Source: Ureibacillus chungkukjangi
Lineage (GTDB): Bacteria > Bacillota > Bacilli > Bacillales_A > Planococcaceae
DNA length: 64,000 nucleotides
Reading direction: 5' to 3'
Assembly: GCF_003217295.1 (NCBI RefSeq)
Contig: NZ_QJTJ01000001.1
Span: 302,618-366,617, forward strand
Part shown: positions 1 to 9,109 of the stretch, in pieces
Numbering within the stretch: the stretch's first letter is position 1
How the letters are laid out: the number at the start of each line of letters is the position of its first letter
Notes under the pieces: generated by a model
Told to the model about the DNA's origin: nothing
What the model saw: the letters and a program-made list of their open reading frames with translations, nothing else
The model's database searches: none
Made by a program: the position numbers and the translations under genes

Positions 1-16
1 TTTAATGGAAAATAAA

Positions 17-47
17 AAAGCTCAGTCATACGACTGGGCTTTTTTCT
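17..47 (-). terminator. argD terminator
   Basis: Nine-base-pair stem AGCTCAGTC/GACTGGGCT with a four-base loop, followed on the minus strand by six T. The argD stop codon lies inside this hairpin, so the last codons of argD also form the terminator stem. Confidence 0.85.
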
Positions 48-1177
48 TCCACTAATAACTTTTTCAAAATTTCTACGGCTTCATCGATTTCTTGATTTGT
101 TACCGTAAGAGGTGGCAATAATCGAAGAACCTGAGGCCCTGCTGCTACAAGTAATAACCCTTCCTTCTCAGCCTTTTCAACTAAAGCAGCTACATCCTTC
201 CCACAATCAATGCCTAGTAATAATCCTTTTCCTCGAATTTCAAATTGCTCTTGTGGTAGTACTTCTTGTAATTTATTGATTAAATACTTAGATTTATCTT
301 GAACTTCATTTAAGAAGGACTCGTTAAATACATGGTCAAGAACTGTCTGAGCTACAGAAACAGCCAAAGGATTTCCTCCATAAGTTGTTCCATGTGAACC
401 TGGGCCAAATGTTTCATATAACTCGGCTGTTGCTAAAATCCCCCCAATTGGGAACCCACCACCCAAGCCCTTCGCCATTGACACTATGTCTGGTTTTAAC
501 TGTGTTTGCTCAAAAGCAAATTGAGTACCCGTTCGACCAATTCCTGTTTGAACCTCATCGACGATTAGCAATATATCATGATTTACACAGATTTCATTAA
601 TTGCCTGTGCAAATTCCTCTGTGACCTCGTGGATGCCCCCTTCACCTTGAATAATTTCAAGCATGATAGCACCCACAGTTTCATCAACAGCTTCTTTAAG
701 TGCTTCTACGTCATTGAAAGGTAGATACGTAAATTGGTCTACTAAGGGGCCAAATCCTTTATGAATTTTTTCTTGCCCTGTGGCTGACATTGCACCAAAG
801 GTTCTTCCATGGAAGGAGTTTTTGAAAGTAATGATATGGTGCTTCCCTGTATGCTTTCTCGCTAATTTAATAGCTGCTTCATTTGCCTCTGCTCCACTAT
901 TACAAAATAGTGCGTGTGCTAAATGATTATCCTTCACTAGGCTTTCTGCTAGAGCAACCTGACCAGGACTTTCAAACAAATTGCTGATATGCCATAGCTT
1001 TTCACTTTGCTCCTGTACTGTTTTAACTAGGGCTGGATGGGCATGGCCTAAGCAGCAAACAGCGATTCCACTTGTGAAATCGAGGTATTGTTTTCCATTT
1101 GAGTCTTTCACTATTGTCCCTTTTCCTTCAACAATACAAATTGGTCTTCTCGAATAGTTATTAAATAATGCATTCAT
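26..1177 (-). CDS. argD: Acetylornithine aminotransferase
   Basis: 383-aa class-III PLP aminotransferase that converts N-acetylglutamate semialdehyde to N-acetylornithine in arginine biosynthesis; cytoplasmic. The family pattern is clear: CNSGAEANEAAIKLAR near residue 93, FKNSFHGRT, and IVDEVQTGIGRTG followed by MAKGLGGGFPIGG, whose lysine is the expected Schiff-base residue. Length is normal for the family. It is the last gene of argC-argJ-argB-argD, 39 bp after argB, with an AAAGGAG ribosome site before ATG. The B. subtilis continuation (carAB-argF) is not here; a terminator follows directly. Confidence 0.96.
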   Translation of the reverse strand: MNALFNNYSRRPICIVEGKGTIVKDSNGKQYLDFTSGIAVCCLGHAHPALVKTVQEQSEKLWHISNLFESPGQVALAESLVKDNHLAHALFCNSGAEANEAAIKLARKHTGKHHIITFKNSFHGRTFGAMSATGQEKIHKGFGPLVDQFTYLPFNDVEALKEAVDETVGAIMLEIIQGEGGIHEVTEEFAQAINEICVNHDILLIVDEVQTGIGRTGTQFAFEQTQLKPDIVSMAKGLGGGFPIGGILATAELYETFGPGSHGTTYGGNPLAVSVAQTVLDHVFNESFLNEVQDKSKYLINKLQEVLPQEQFEIRGKGLLLGIDCGKDVAALVEKAEKEGLLLVAAGPQVLRLLPPLTVTNQEIDEAVEILKKLLVEEKSPVV

Positions 1178-1216
1178 ATTACTAGCTCCTTTTTTTGTTA
1201 GTTGTAAGATACCTTA

Positions 1217-2008
1217 CTAGCTTGGTGCTAGAGTTTCGTCAAGAGAAGGAACAATTACCGTTCCTACTAGTTGGTCGTTAACAATTTGCACAGATGGGAT
1301 ACCCGATTTTAATACCTGTATCGCTCCTTGAACCTTAGGAATCATACCACCATATATATGACCATGCTCAATCCATTGGTTGATGAGATTGGGATTGGCT
1401 TCTTCTTTGTATTCTCCATCAATACGTATACCTGAAACATCTGTTACAAGTAACAAGCTTTCTGCAGCCAGGGCTAATGCCACTTCACTAGCTATCGTAT
1501 CTCCATTTATATTCAGTGCTTGCCCGTCAGCAGTTGCACCTACACAGGCAATAACAGGAACTATTTGGTTTTCACATAAAGTATTAATCAGCTGTGTATT
1601 CACACTTGTGACTTTTCCTACATAGCCATAGGTTTCTTTATCTAAAAACTCACTTTGCAGCAATTGGCCATCGAAGCCATTTAAACCTATTGCCGTAATT
1701 CCGGCTTGATTTAACTCGCCTACTAAAGCTGTATTCACCTTTCCGATTAAGGTAGTTTGTACGATGTTGATTGCCTCTTCGTTGGTTACACGAATGCCAT
1801 TTAAAATCGAGGAACTTACATTTTGTTTTTCAAGCTCTTTATTAATAGCAGGGCCTCCACCATGAGTAATAATGATGTCATATCCCTCCTGCTGTAGATT
1901 TTTAAAATTGGAAAAGAAGGCTTTATTTAAGCCTTCTAATGTACTTCCCCCAAGCTTAATGACAATTTTCTTACGAGCGGTAGGAAGCGTTGATTTTAAC
2001 GTAGTCAT
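1217..2008 (-). CDS. argB: Acetylglutamate kinase
   Basis: 263-aa amino-acid kinase that phosphorylates N-acetylglutamate, the second step of arginine synthesis. The N-terminal KLGGSTLEG and ITHGGGPAIN motifs bind ATP and substrate, and NINGDTIASEVALAL and GGMIPKVQGA are the C-terminal nucleotide-site signatures. The start overlaps the 3' end of argJ by 38 bp, suggesting translational coupling. The nearest Shine-Dalgarno (GGGGGTG) is rather far (about 13 nt) from the ATG, consistent with coupling. It belongs to the ARG-box-controlled operon starting at argC. Confidence 0.95.
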   Translation of the reverse strand: MTTLKSTLPTARKKIVIKLGGSTLEGLNKAFFSNFKNLQQEGYDIIITHGGGPAINKELEKQNVSSSILNGIRVTNEEAINIVQTTLIGKVNTALVGELNQAGITAIGLNGFDGQLLQSEFLDKETYGYVGKVTSVNTQLINTLCENQIVPVIACVGATADGQALNINGDTIASEVALALAAESLLLVTDVSGIRIDGEYKEEANPNLINQWIEHGHIYGGMIPKVQGAIQVLKSGIPSVQIVNDQLVGTVIVPSLDETLAPS

Positions 2009-3191
2009 AAGTTAAATCGCACCCCCATGCTAATCCGTGTCCTTCACCCTGACCTAAAAAAACATAAATTTTCACCTCGTCTGCTTTTAAAATTTCAATC
2101 AATTCCTCCTCAGAGAAAGGTATTGGCTCCCCATCTTGAACCATTAACGCATTCCCGATTTTAATCGAAATTTTTTCTGGGTCTACTGTCGCACCACTAT
2201 AGCCCACCGCTGCGATGATACGGCCCCAGTTTGCATCGTTTCCGAATACTGCCGTTTTGACAAGAGGTGACCCGACAACTGTTTTGGCAATTTTACGAGC
2301 TTCCTCATCACATAGAGCCCCAGATACCTCAACTTCAATTAGTTTCGTTGCCCCTTCACCATCACGAGCAATTGCTTTGGCTAGATCCTCAGCAACTAAT
2401 TGTAAAGTGCTATAAAAACTATCCCAATCCGGATGTACAGGTGTTAAAGAGGCATTCCCCGCTAAGCCATTCGCCATGACAATTACGGTATCGTTGGTAG
2501 ATGTGTCTCCATCTACCGTTATGGAATTAAATGTAACATTCGTTATATCCGATAGAGCTTTTTGTAGCACATCGGATTCTATATTTGCATCTGTAGTTAT
2601 GAATCCGAGCATCGTTGCCATATTCGGCTCAATCATTCCAGAGCCTTTAGCAGTACCTGAAATGACTACCTCTTGACCATCGATAATCGTGCTATAGGAA
2701 GTGTTTTTCATCACTGTATCAGTAGTTAATATTGCTTGAGCAAAATCAATTCCATGCTCAGTTGTACTTCCTAATTCTAGCTTCTCAATGTTAGCTCGAA
2801 TAGGCTCCATTTTCATGATTTCTCCAATTACACCTGTAGAAGCAACTCCTACTAAAGCTGGGTCTATTGCGAGCTTTTTTGCTGCCAAGCTTTGCATTTC
2901 ATATGCATCTATCAGTCCTTGTTTACCGGTACAAGCATTGGCATTTCCCGAGTTTACAATCAAGGCCTGCATTTTACTAGCTTGATATACAACCTCTTTC
3001 GTAACTTTTAATGGTGCAGCTTGAACTGCATTTGTAGTAAAAACACCTGCAACACTCGCTGGAACCTCACTTACTAAAAGCGCTAAATCCTTCTTATTTT
3101 GCTTAATGCCGCAATGCATACCCCCTGCTGTAAAACCTCTAGGTGACACAATATTTTTGTTTGATATCTTTCTAATCTCCATTAAGCTCAC
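1971..3191 (-). CDS. argJ: Bifunctional glutamate N-acetyltransferase / N-acetylornithine transacetylase
   Basis: 406-aa OAT-family enzyme that recycles acetyl groups from acetylornithine to glutamate, making arginine synthesis cyclic. The autoproteolysis site is visible as GMIEPNMATMLGF: cleavage between Ala and Thr would yield alpha and beta chains, with Thr as nucleophile. The first codon is GTG with GGGGG seven bases upstream; an ATG three codons later is too far from that site. It lies 12 bp after argC and overlaps argB. Confidence 0.95.
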   Translation of the reverse strand: MSLMEIRKISNKNIVSPRGFTAGGMHCGIKQNKKDLALLVSEVPASVAGVFTTNAVQAAPLKVTKEVVYQASKMQALIVNSGNANACTGKQGLIDAYEMQSLAAKKLAIDPALVGVASTGVIGEIMKMEPIRANIEKLELGSTTEHGIDFAQAILTTDTVMKNTSYSTIIDGQEVVISGTAKGSGMIEPNMATMLGFITTDANIESDVLQKALSDITNVTFNSITVDGDTSTNDTVIVMANGLAGNASLTPVHPDWDSFYSTLQLVAEDLAKAIARDGEGATKLIEVEVSGALCDEEARKIAKTVVGSPLVKTAVFGNDANWGRIIAAVGYSGATVDPEKISIKIGNALMVQDGEPIPFSEEELIEILKADEVKIYVFLGQGEGHGLAWGCDLTYDYVKINASYRS

Positions 3192-3203
3192 TGTATTACC
3201 CCC

Positions 3204-4238
3204 TTAAATAAATAGCGGAATGACATCCAGACCTAGTGTTTGTGGTAAATCATTCTGTACATTCATATTTTGGATTGCTTGGCCTGCAGCCCCTTTAACC
3301 AAATTATCTATCACACTAACAATCGTAGCTCTGTTCGTTCTTTCATCTAATTGAACAAAGATATCGCAATAGTTCGAACCTTTTACACGGTTTGTTCCCA
3401 ACGCGGAGGTATCTTGTATGACACGGACAAATGGATGATTTTTATATGTTTCTATTAAACAGTCATTCAGCTGTTTATTTGTAACGCCTGATAATACAGG
3501 TGCATAAGACGTCGCTAAAATCCCTCTTGTCATAGGCACTAAATGAGTATTAAAGGTAATTGACGTATCAACGTCAGCAAACATTGTAAGTGCCTGTTCG
3601 ATTTCTGGAATATGCTGATGTTCATTTACTTTATAAATTGAGAAGTTTTCATTCATTTCACTAAAATGCGTTATTTGGGATGGTTTATTTCCAGCTCCAG
3701 AAACACCACTTTTAGCATCAATCACTAGGTAGCCAGGGTCGATTAATCGGTGTTTTAGGAGTGGTAAAATTGAAAGTAAAACTGCAGTTGGGTAACACCC
3801 GGGATTGGCTATTAAACTAGCTGATTTGATATTTTCCTCATTCCATTCAGTAAGTCCATAAACACTTTCTGCCACAATGGATTCAGGTGCCGGCTCTTTT
3901 TTGTACCACTTTTCATAAGAAGCTGACTCCTTTAAGCGATAGTCACCAGAAAGATCAATTAGCTTTGGACCTGCTCCAACTAATGGAGTAAGTAGTTTAC
4001 TAGTTACACCTGAAGGAGTACTTGTAAATACAACATCAAAGCTACCTAGAGCTTCTGCATCAATTTTTTGTAATGGTGTATCGTGGATGGATAACAAATG
4101 ACCGAATTTTGAAGAAAAAATTGCCCCCTCCTCAGAAGAAGTAAATAATTCGATTTTTTCAACCTCAGAATGATTGTGTAAGAAACGGATTAACTCTAAT
4201 CCTCCATATCCTGTTGCCCCAATTATTCCAACTTTCAA
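3204..4238 (-). CDS. argC: N-acetyl-gamma-glutamyl-phosphate reductase
   Basis: 344-aa NADPH-dependent reductase, third step of arginine synthesis. The Rossmann motif KVGIIGATGYGGLELIR is at the N-terminus and the catalytic-cysteine region is IANPGCYPTAVLL. I choose the TTG at 4238: AGGGG lies about eight bases upstream and the resulting MKVGIIGATGYGG matches the family N-terminus, whereas an in-frame GTG three codons earlier overlaps the ribosome site itself. First gene of argCJBD. Confidence 0.95.
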   Translation of the reverse strand: MKVGIIGATGYGGLELIRFLHNHSEVEKIELFTSSEEGAIFSSKFGHLLSIHDTPLQKIDAEALGSFDVVFTSTPSGVTSKLLTPLVGAGPKLIDLSGDYRLKESASYEKWYKKEPAPESIVAESVYGLTEWNEENIKSASLIANPGCYPTAVLLSILPLLKHRLIDPGYLVIDAKSGVSGAGNKPSQITHFSEMNENFSIYKVNEHQHIPEIEQALTMFADVDTSITFNTHLVPMTRGILATSYAPVLSGVTNKQLNDCLIETYKNHPFVRVIQDTSALGTNRVKGSNYCDIFVQLDERTNRATIVSVIDNLVKGAAGQAIQNMNVQNDLPQTLGLDVIPLFI

Positions 4239-4351
4239 TGCTTTCACCCCTAAATTATGAAATTATGGCACGCGTCAAATCTTTTTAAGATTACTATTTT
4301 TATTTTGCAGATAACGAACTTTTCCGCTTTCAAATCTGCTAAGATAACGTA

Positions 4352-4380
4352 AGTATACTTATGCATAATTATTTAGTCAA
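4352..4380 (-). promoter_or_regulatory. Sigma-A promoter of argCJBD
   Basis: On the minus strand TTGACT (4375-4380) is separated by exactly 17 bases from TATACT (4352-4357), placing transcription start near 4345, about 105 bases before argC. The hexamers overlap the first ARG box, so a bound repressor would occlude RNA polymerase. Confidence 0.8.
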
Positions 4381-4397
4381 CTGTATTTTTATATATT
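4360..4397. promoter_or_regulatory. Tandem ARG boxes (ArgR/AhrC operator)
   Basis: Two 18-bp sites lie head to tail. Positions 4360-4377 match WNTGAATWWWWATTCANW at 16 of 18 positions and 4380-4397 at about 15 of 18, with 2 bp between them, the usual pairing for an arginine-repressor hexamer. They overlap and flank the -35 of the argC promoter. Confidence 0.7.
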
Positions 4398-4422
4398 ATC
4401 TAAATTTTTCAACTCATAAGAA

Positions 4423-4459
4423 AAAGGGTACTTTCTCATCTATTTATGAGAGTACCCTT
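4423..4459 (-). terminator. acsA terminator
   Basis: Stem AAAGGGTACT..CTCAT against ATGAGAGTACCCTTT with a two-base bulge and a short loop; the minus strand continues into a T run. It lies about 115 bases past the acsA stop. Confidence 0.8.
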
Positions 4460-4573
4460 TAAGCGTTATTGTATAAATATTAATAATTTAATAAGAATTT
4501 ATGAAGACTTCCAATTTACTTTTCTATAATAAGCTTTATATTCCCTAAAGTACTATCATTGATTTATTGGCTA

Positions 4574-6301
4574 TTAATCTTCCATTGTTGATAAATCACC
4601 TGTTGGTAATTTTAGTTCCCATGCTTTTAATACACGACGCATAATTTTACCGCTTCTTGTTTTCGGAAGCTTGTCTTTAAATTCAATTTCTCTTGGAGCA
4701 GCATGGGCAGCTAAGCCAGTTTTAACAAAATTTCGAATGGATTCAGCTAATTCATCACTAGCCTCTACCCCTTCTCTTAAAGCAATAAATGCTTTAATAA
4801 TTTCCCCACGTATTGGGTCTGGCTTACCAATTACTCCTGCTTCTACTACGTCAGGATGCTCAAGTAGTTTACTTTCTACTTCAAATGGACCAACACGTTC
4901 ACCAGCAGTCATTATTACATCATCAACACGGCCCTGGAACCAGAAATAGCCATCCTCATCGACATAGGCTGAATCTCCTGTAACATACCATTCATCTTTT
5001 AGGAAATAGGATTGGAAGCGTTCAGGATTCCCCCAAATCTCGCGCATCATGGAAGGCCATCCTTTTCGAATTGCTAAGTTCCCCATTGTATATGGTGCAA
5101 CCTCACTCCCCTCGTCATCTACAATTGTTGCGTAAATGCCTGGTACAGGCTTCCCCATTGAACCTGGTTTAATATCCATTGAAGGATAATTACAGATAAC
5201 ATGGCCACCTGTTTCAGTCATCCACCATGTGTCGTGAATTCTATGGTTAAGTGCTTCCATCCCCCATCTGATAACTTCCGGATTTAAGGGCTCTCCTACC
5301 GAAAGGATATGACGAAGGCTCGAAAGATCAAACTGCTCTATCACACTAGCACCAGCACCCATAAGCATTCTGAATGCTGTAGGCGCACTATACCAAACAG
5401 TAACACCGTATCTCTCAATTGCACCATACCAGCTTTCAGGACTAAAACGCCCACCAACTATTAAATTTGTAGCACCGTTTAGCCATGGACCAAAAATACC
5501 ATAAGCAGTGCCTGTTACCCAGCCAGGATCAGCTGTACACCAAAAAATATCTTCTTCCTGCAAATCAAGCACCCATTGCGCAGTTTGATAGTGCTGAATC
5601 ATTGCATTATGAACATGTAAAACACCTTTTGGAGCACCAGTTGAACCAGAAGTATAGTGAAGTAGCATACCATCCTCTCGATCAACCCACTCTATATCAA
5701 ATAAACTTGAAGCTTCTTTAAATTTATTGGTAAAGTCCACAATCTTATCAGTTTCTTCGATTTGTTCCCCAACAACGAAGATTTTTTCTAAATATGGTAG
5801 CTTCTCTATTGGAACTCGATTTAATAGATTAGGAGTAGTTACTAATACTTTCGCTTCGCTATCCACTAACCGATCATAAACCGCTCCTTCCATAAATGCT
5901 TCAAATAAAGGACCTACAATAACCCCCATTTTAATAGCACCTAATAGAGAAAAATACAATTCAGGCGATCGCGGCATAAAAATAAATAAACGGTCACCTT
6001 TTTCTAAAGTAGTGTGTTCCATAAACATATTTGCGGCTTTGTTCGAAAAACGTTTCATATCATTGAACGTGTAGCTTTCTTTTCGTGACCCCTCATAGAA
6101 AAATAATGCTACTTTGTTTTTTCGAAAGCTTTCCGCATGACGGTCAATGGCTTCATAGGCAGCATTAACCTTCCCCGTCTCATGCCAACTAAAAGCCGTT
6201 TCTGTTTCTTTCCAATCGAAAGAAGCAGCCTTTTCATCATAGTTTTTCAAATGATGATTCCCACCTACAACAGCTAATCTGTCTGTAATTTTTATCCCCA
6301 T
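4574..6301 (-). CDS. acsA: Acetyl-CoA synthetase
   Basis: 575-aa AMP-forming acyl-CoA synthetase that activates acetate to acetyl-CoA. Adenylation motif LLHYTSGSTGAPKGVLH is mid-protein, the hinge/ATP motif VTGDSAYVDEDGYFWFQGR is near residue 450, and PKTRSGKIMRR near the C-terminus carries the catalytic lysine. That lysine is 23 residues from the end (Lys552), the same distance as B. subtilis Lys549, the residue acetylated by AcuA. The start at 6301 has AAAGGGG eight bases upstream; an upstream in-frame ATG at 6346 lacks such a site. It is divergent from acuABC. Confidence 0.96.
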   Translation of the reverse strand: MGIKITDRLAVVGGNHHLKNYDEKAASFDWKETETAFSWHETGKVNAAYEAIDRHAESFRKNKVALFFYEGSRKESYTFNDMKRFSNKAANMFMEHTTLEKGDRLFIFMPRSPELYFSLLGAIKMGVIVGPLFEAFMEGAVYDRLVDSEAKVLVTTPNLLNRVPIEKLPYLEKIFVVGEQIEETDKIVDFTNKFKEASSLFDIEWVDREDGMLLHYTSGSTGAPKGVLHVHNAMIQHYQTAQWVLDLQEEDIFWCTADPGWVTGTAYGIFGPWLNGATNLIVGGRFSPESWYGAIERYGVTVWYSAPTAFRMLMGAGASVIEQFDLSSLRHILSVGEPLNPEVIRWGMEALNHRIHDTWWMTETGGHVICNYPSMDIKPGSMGKPVPGIYATIVDDEGSEVAPYTMGNLAIRKGWPSMMREIWGNPERFQSYFLKDEWYVTGDSAYVDEDGYFWFQGRVDDVIMTAGERVGPFEVESKLLEHPDVVEAGVIGKPDPIRGEIIKAFIALREGVEASDELAESIRNFVKTGLAAHAAPREIEFKDKLPKTRSGKIMRRVLKAWELKLPTGDLSTMED

Positions 6302-6608
6302 AAAAATTACCCCTTTCAAATCAATTTCGCCTTTAAACAATTCCACAAGATAAGAGTGAGAAATTATGAAATATAACCAAAAAAAATGCTTTTACTCTTC
6401 TAACATCATACGCTAGGCGATATTTCTCAATCTAAAATACTAAGCGTAAGTATTAAAGAATGATACGTTTTATTTTACAATATTCTGAACATTTTGAGTA
6501 AAATATTTTAAATCTTATAACAATTCATGTATTTTTAACAAATAACAGCGATTTTGTGCATTATTTATCATATAATGTAAGCATCAAACTCATCTGGAGC
6601 GAAGTAGA
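6302..6608. promoter_or_regulatory. Divergent acsA/acuA control region
   Basis: A 307-bp AT-rich gap separates acsA from acuABC. A TATAAT at 6571-6576 is a good -10 for acuA but has no strong -35. At 6437-6453 a partial palindrome ATACTAAGCGTAAGTAT has the central AAGCG of a cre site but lacks its outer TG/CA, so a CcpA site is only possible. In B. subtilis this intergenic region is CcpA-controlled. Confidence 0.4.
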
Positions 6609-7241
6609 ATGAAACATATTAAAACCTTTTATTCCATGGAAATGGAAACGAGGCATGGGCAGGTAATAATAGAAGGTCCTGTGCCTCCCGAGCAGCTAGA
6701 AAAATATACTTTTCATGACGATTTAGTATCATTTAGACCCCCTTTGAAGCAACAGAAAGCCTTAGTGGAAATTGCCAAACTGGACGAAGGTCGGATAGTA
6801 ATCATCCGAAATGGAGAAACCGTAGTGGGCTATGTAACTTATCTTTACCCTGACCCATTAGAGAGATGGTCTGAGGATCAAATAGAAAATATGATAGAGC
6901 TTGGTGCTATTGAAGTTATCCCTTCTTATCGTTCTGGTGGCGTTGCAAAAAAATTATTACAGCTGTCTTTCATGGATGAAGCTATGGAGAATTACTTAGT
7001 AATTACAACTGAATACTACTGGCACTGGGATTTAAAGGGTACAGGATTAAATGTCTGGGATTATCGCAAAATGATGGAACGACTTATGCAGAGTGTTGAT
7101 TTTGTTTATTTCGCAACAGATGACCCAGAAATCACATCCCATCCGGCCAATTGCTTAATGGCAAGAGTCGGAAAGCGAGTGAATAATGATACAATGGAGC
7201 GCTTTGATCGTTTACGCTTTAAAAATCGCTTCATGTACTAA
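6609..7241 (+). CDS. acuA: AcuA protein lysine acetyltransferase
   Basis: 210-aa GNAT-family protein that in B. subtilis acetylates the active-site lysine of AcsA and switches it off. The acetyl-CoA-binding segment appears as IEVIPSYRSGGVAKKLLQLSFMDEAM (about residues 100-125), with the family R-x-x-G/A pattern. Its place next to acsA and upstream of acuB and acuC makes the assignment firm. The ribosome site is TGGAGCG; a ten-base gap follows before the acuB ribosome-site region. Confidence 0.93.
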   Translation: MKHIKTFYSMEMETRHGQVIIEGPVPPEQLEKYTFHDDLVSFRPPLKQQKALVEIAKLDEGRIVIIRNGETVVGYVTYLYPDPLERWSEDQIENMIELGAIEVIPSYRSGGVAKKLLQLSFMDEAMENYLVITTEYYWHWDLKGTGLNVWDYRKMMERLMQSVDFVYFATDDPEITSHPANCLMARVGKRVNNDTMERFDRLRFKNRFMY

Positions 7242-7262
7242 CGTAAAGAGGTGGAAAACAAC

Positions 7263-7916
7263 ATGATGATAATTGAAGAAATTATGAATAAAGATGTCCA
7301 TTCCTTAGCACCTACTAATACTGTTAAGGATGCTATCGTGCTCATGAGAGAGAAGAAAATTCGACATATACCCATTGTGGAGCAAACAGGAAAAGTAGTA
7401 GGCATTATTACTGCCCATGATTTAAAAAATATTTTACCGTCAACAATTAAGAGCGATTTAAATTTAACAACCTACGAAACACCACTTGAAAATATAATGG
7501 TGAAAAATCCATTAATCGGGCATCCGCTTGATTTTATAGAAGAGGTTGCCCTTACTCTCTATGACTCTAAAATCAGTAGTCTTCCGATAGTAACTGGAGG
7601 TAGATTAGTTGGGATTGTCACAACGACAGATTTACTTTATACATATATAGAGTTAACGGGGGCAAACAAGCCTTCCTCTAAAATTGATATAAGAGTAACT
7701 GATAAGCCAGGTATTCTTTCTGATATCACAGAGGTTTTTAAAATGCACCACGCTAATGTGTTAAGCGTACTGGTCTATCCAAGTACAAAAGATGAAGAAA
7801 GCAAGATTGTTAGTGTACGAGTACAAATCATAAATCCCTTATCCATCATTGAAGATTTGCGAAAACAAGGTTTTGATGTTTTATGGCCTAATTTACCTGG
7901 AGTTGATCTTTCATGA
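7263..7916 (+). CDS. acuB: AcuB, CBS-domain/ACT-domain protein
   Basis: 217-aa protein with two CBS domains (about residues 1-140, with MNKDVHSLAPTNTVKDAI and GIVTTTDLLYTYI) followed by an ACT-like domain (KIDIRVTDKPGILSDITEVF). CBS pairs bind adenine nucleotides; the role in acetate metabolism is inferred from operon membership and is not biochemically settled. The ATG at 7263 is about ten bases after AGAGGTGG; an in-frame GTG at 7251 is part of that ribosome site. The stop overlaps the acuC start as ATGA. Confidence 0.92.
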   Translation: MMIIEEIMNKDVHSLAPTNTVKDAIVLMREKKIRHIPIVEQTGKVVGIITAHDLKNILPSTIKSDLNLTTYETPLENIMVKNPLIGHPLDFIEEVALTLYDSKISSLPIVTGGRLVGIVTTTDLLYTYIELTGANKPSSKIDIRVTDKPGILSDITEVFKMHHANVLSVLVYPSTKDEESKIVSVRVQIINPLSIIEDLRKQGFDVLWPNLPGVDLS

Positions 7917-9070
7917 AAAATGCCGTTTTTATTTATTCACCAGAACAACTCGGATACAAGTTTTCAGATTCTCACCCATTTAACCATAAGCGATTACTTT
8001 TAACGATGGATTTACTAAAAAATATTAATGCCCTTAACGATGAGGATATTATTCCTGCTAGAGTTGCGACAGATGAAGAAATTGCATTAGGTCATGATGA
8101 GAAATATATCGAAATTGTGAAAAAAGCTGGCCATGGCTTATTAACACCAGAGCAAGGCGAAAATTACGGAATCGGAACAGAGGATACACCAATCTTTAGC
8201 AATATGCATGAAGCTAGCGCTTTACTAGTTGGAAGTACACTACAGGCAGTAGATTATGTGATGCAGGGTAAAAGTCGTCATGCACTGAATTTAGGTGGGG
8301 GTCTACATCATGGCTTCCAAGGTCGCGCTTCTGGATTTTGCATCTATAATGACAGTACAGTTGCCATTCGTTATATGCAAAAAAAATACAATGCCAGGGT
8401 TTTGTATATAGATACAGATGCACATCATGGCGATGGTGTTCAATGGGCTTTTTATGATGATCCTAATGTGTGTACACTTTCCATTCACGAAACTGGACGT
8501 TATCTGTTTCCCGGCACAGGGAATGTAACTGAACGCGGAAATGGACAAGGCTATGGAACATCCTTTAACTTCCCCATTGACGCTTTCACTGAGGATGAAA
8601 GCTATTTGGAAATCTATGAACAAGCAGTACGCGAGGTTTTTGAATACTTCAAGCCAGATGTTGTTATCACACAAAATGGGGCCGATGCTCATTACTTTGA
8701 CCCACTTACTCATCTCTATGGAACAATGAAAATCTATCAAGAGATTCCGAGATTAGCCCATAAACTAGCACATGAATATTGCGGGGGAAAATGGATTGCT
8801 GTAGGTGGCGGCGGTTATGATATATGGCGGGTTGTACCACGAGCCTGGTCTTATATTTGGACTGAAATGAACGATTTACCTTTACCGACAGGACCACTTC
8901 CAAAAGCCTGGTTAGAAAAATGGCAGCCTGATTCCCCTGTGCCCTTGATTCCAACCTGGGAGGATCCTAGCCCTTTATATGATCCTATCCCACGTAAGCT
9001 AGAAATCGAGGAAAAAAATGCACAAATGCTTACAAAAGCTCTTCATATGATTCGAGCAGAAAAAAGATAG
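7913..9070 (+). CDS. acuC: AcuC class-I type protein deacetylase
   Basis: 385-aa zinc-dependent histone-deacetylase-fold enzyme that reverses AcuA acetylation of AcsA. The catalytic signature IDTDAHHGDGVQWAFYDD (about residues 166-183) supplies the metal-binding Asp and charge-relay His pair, with further motifs HETGRYLFPGTG and TQNGADAHYFDPLTHL. Translationally coupled to acuB by a 4-bp overlap. It ends at a terminator shared with convergent ccpA. Genes for a flagellar stator that follow acuC in B. subtilis are absent here. Confidence 0.95.
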   Translation: MKNAVFIYSPEQLGYKFSDSHPFNHKRLLLTMDLLKNINALNDEDIIPARVATDEEIALGHDEKYIEIVKKAGHGLLTPEQGENYGIGTEDTPIFSNMHEASALLVGSTLQAVDYVMQGKSRHALNLGGGLHHGFQGRASGFCIYNDSTVAIRYMQKKYNARVLYIDTDAHHGDGVQWAFYDDPNVCTLSIHETGRYLFPGTGNVTERGNGQGYGTSFNFPIDAFTEDESYLEIYEQAVREVFEYFKPDVVITQNGADAHYFDPLTHLYGTMKIYQEIPRLAHKLAHEYCGGKWIAVGGGGYDIWRVVPRAWSYIWTEMNDLPLPTGPLPKAWLEKWQPDSPVPLIPTWEDPSPLYDPIPRKLEIEEKNAQMLTKALHMIRAEKR

Positions 9071-9075
9071 ACAAA

Positions 9076-9105
9076 AGGCAGCTTCGTATTAGAAACGAGC
9101 TGCCT
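9076..9105. terminator. acuC/ccpA convergent terminator
   Basis: Stem AGGCAGCT(T)CGT / ACGAGCTGCCT with a one-base bulge sits between the two convergent stop codons. The T run is better on the minus strand, so it may serve ccpA best. Confidence 0.75.
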
Positions 9106-9109
9106 ATTC

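Noticed and set aside
6437..6453. CcpA cre site before acsA/acuA
   Set aside because: It has the central AAGCG but four mismatches, including the conserved outer TG and CA, so it is noted only as a possibility within the control region.
8303..8740. 145-codon minus-strand frame opposite acuC
   Set aside because: acuC has full catalytic motifs on the plus strand; the minus frame is a shadow.
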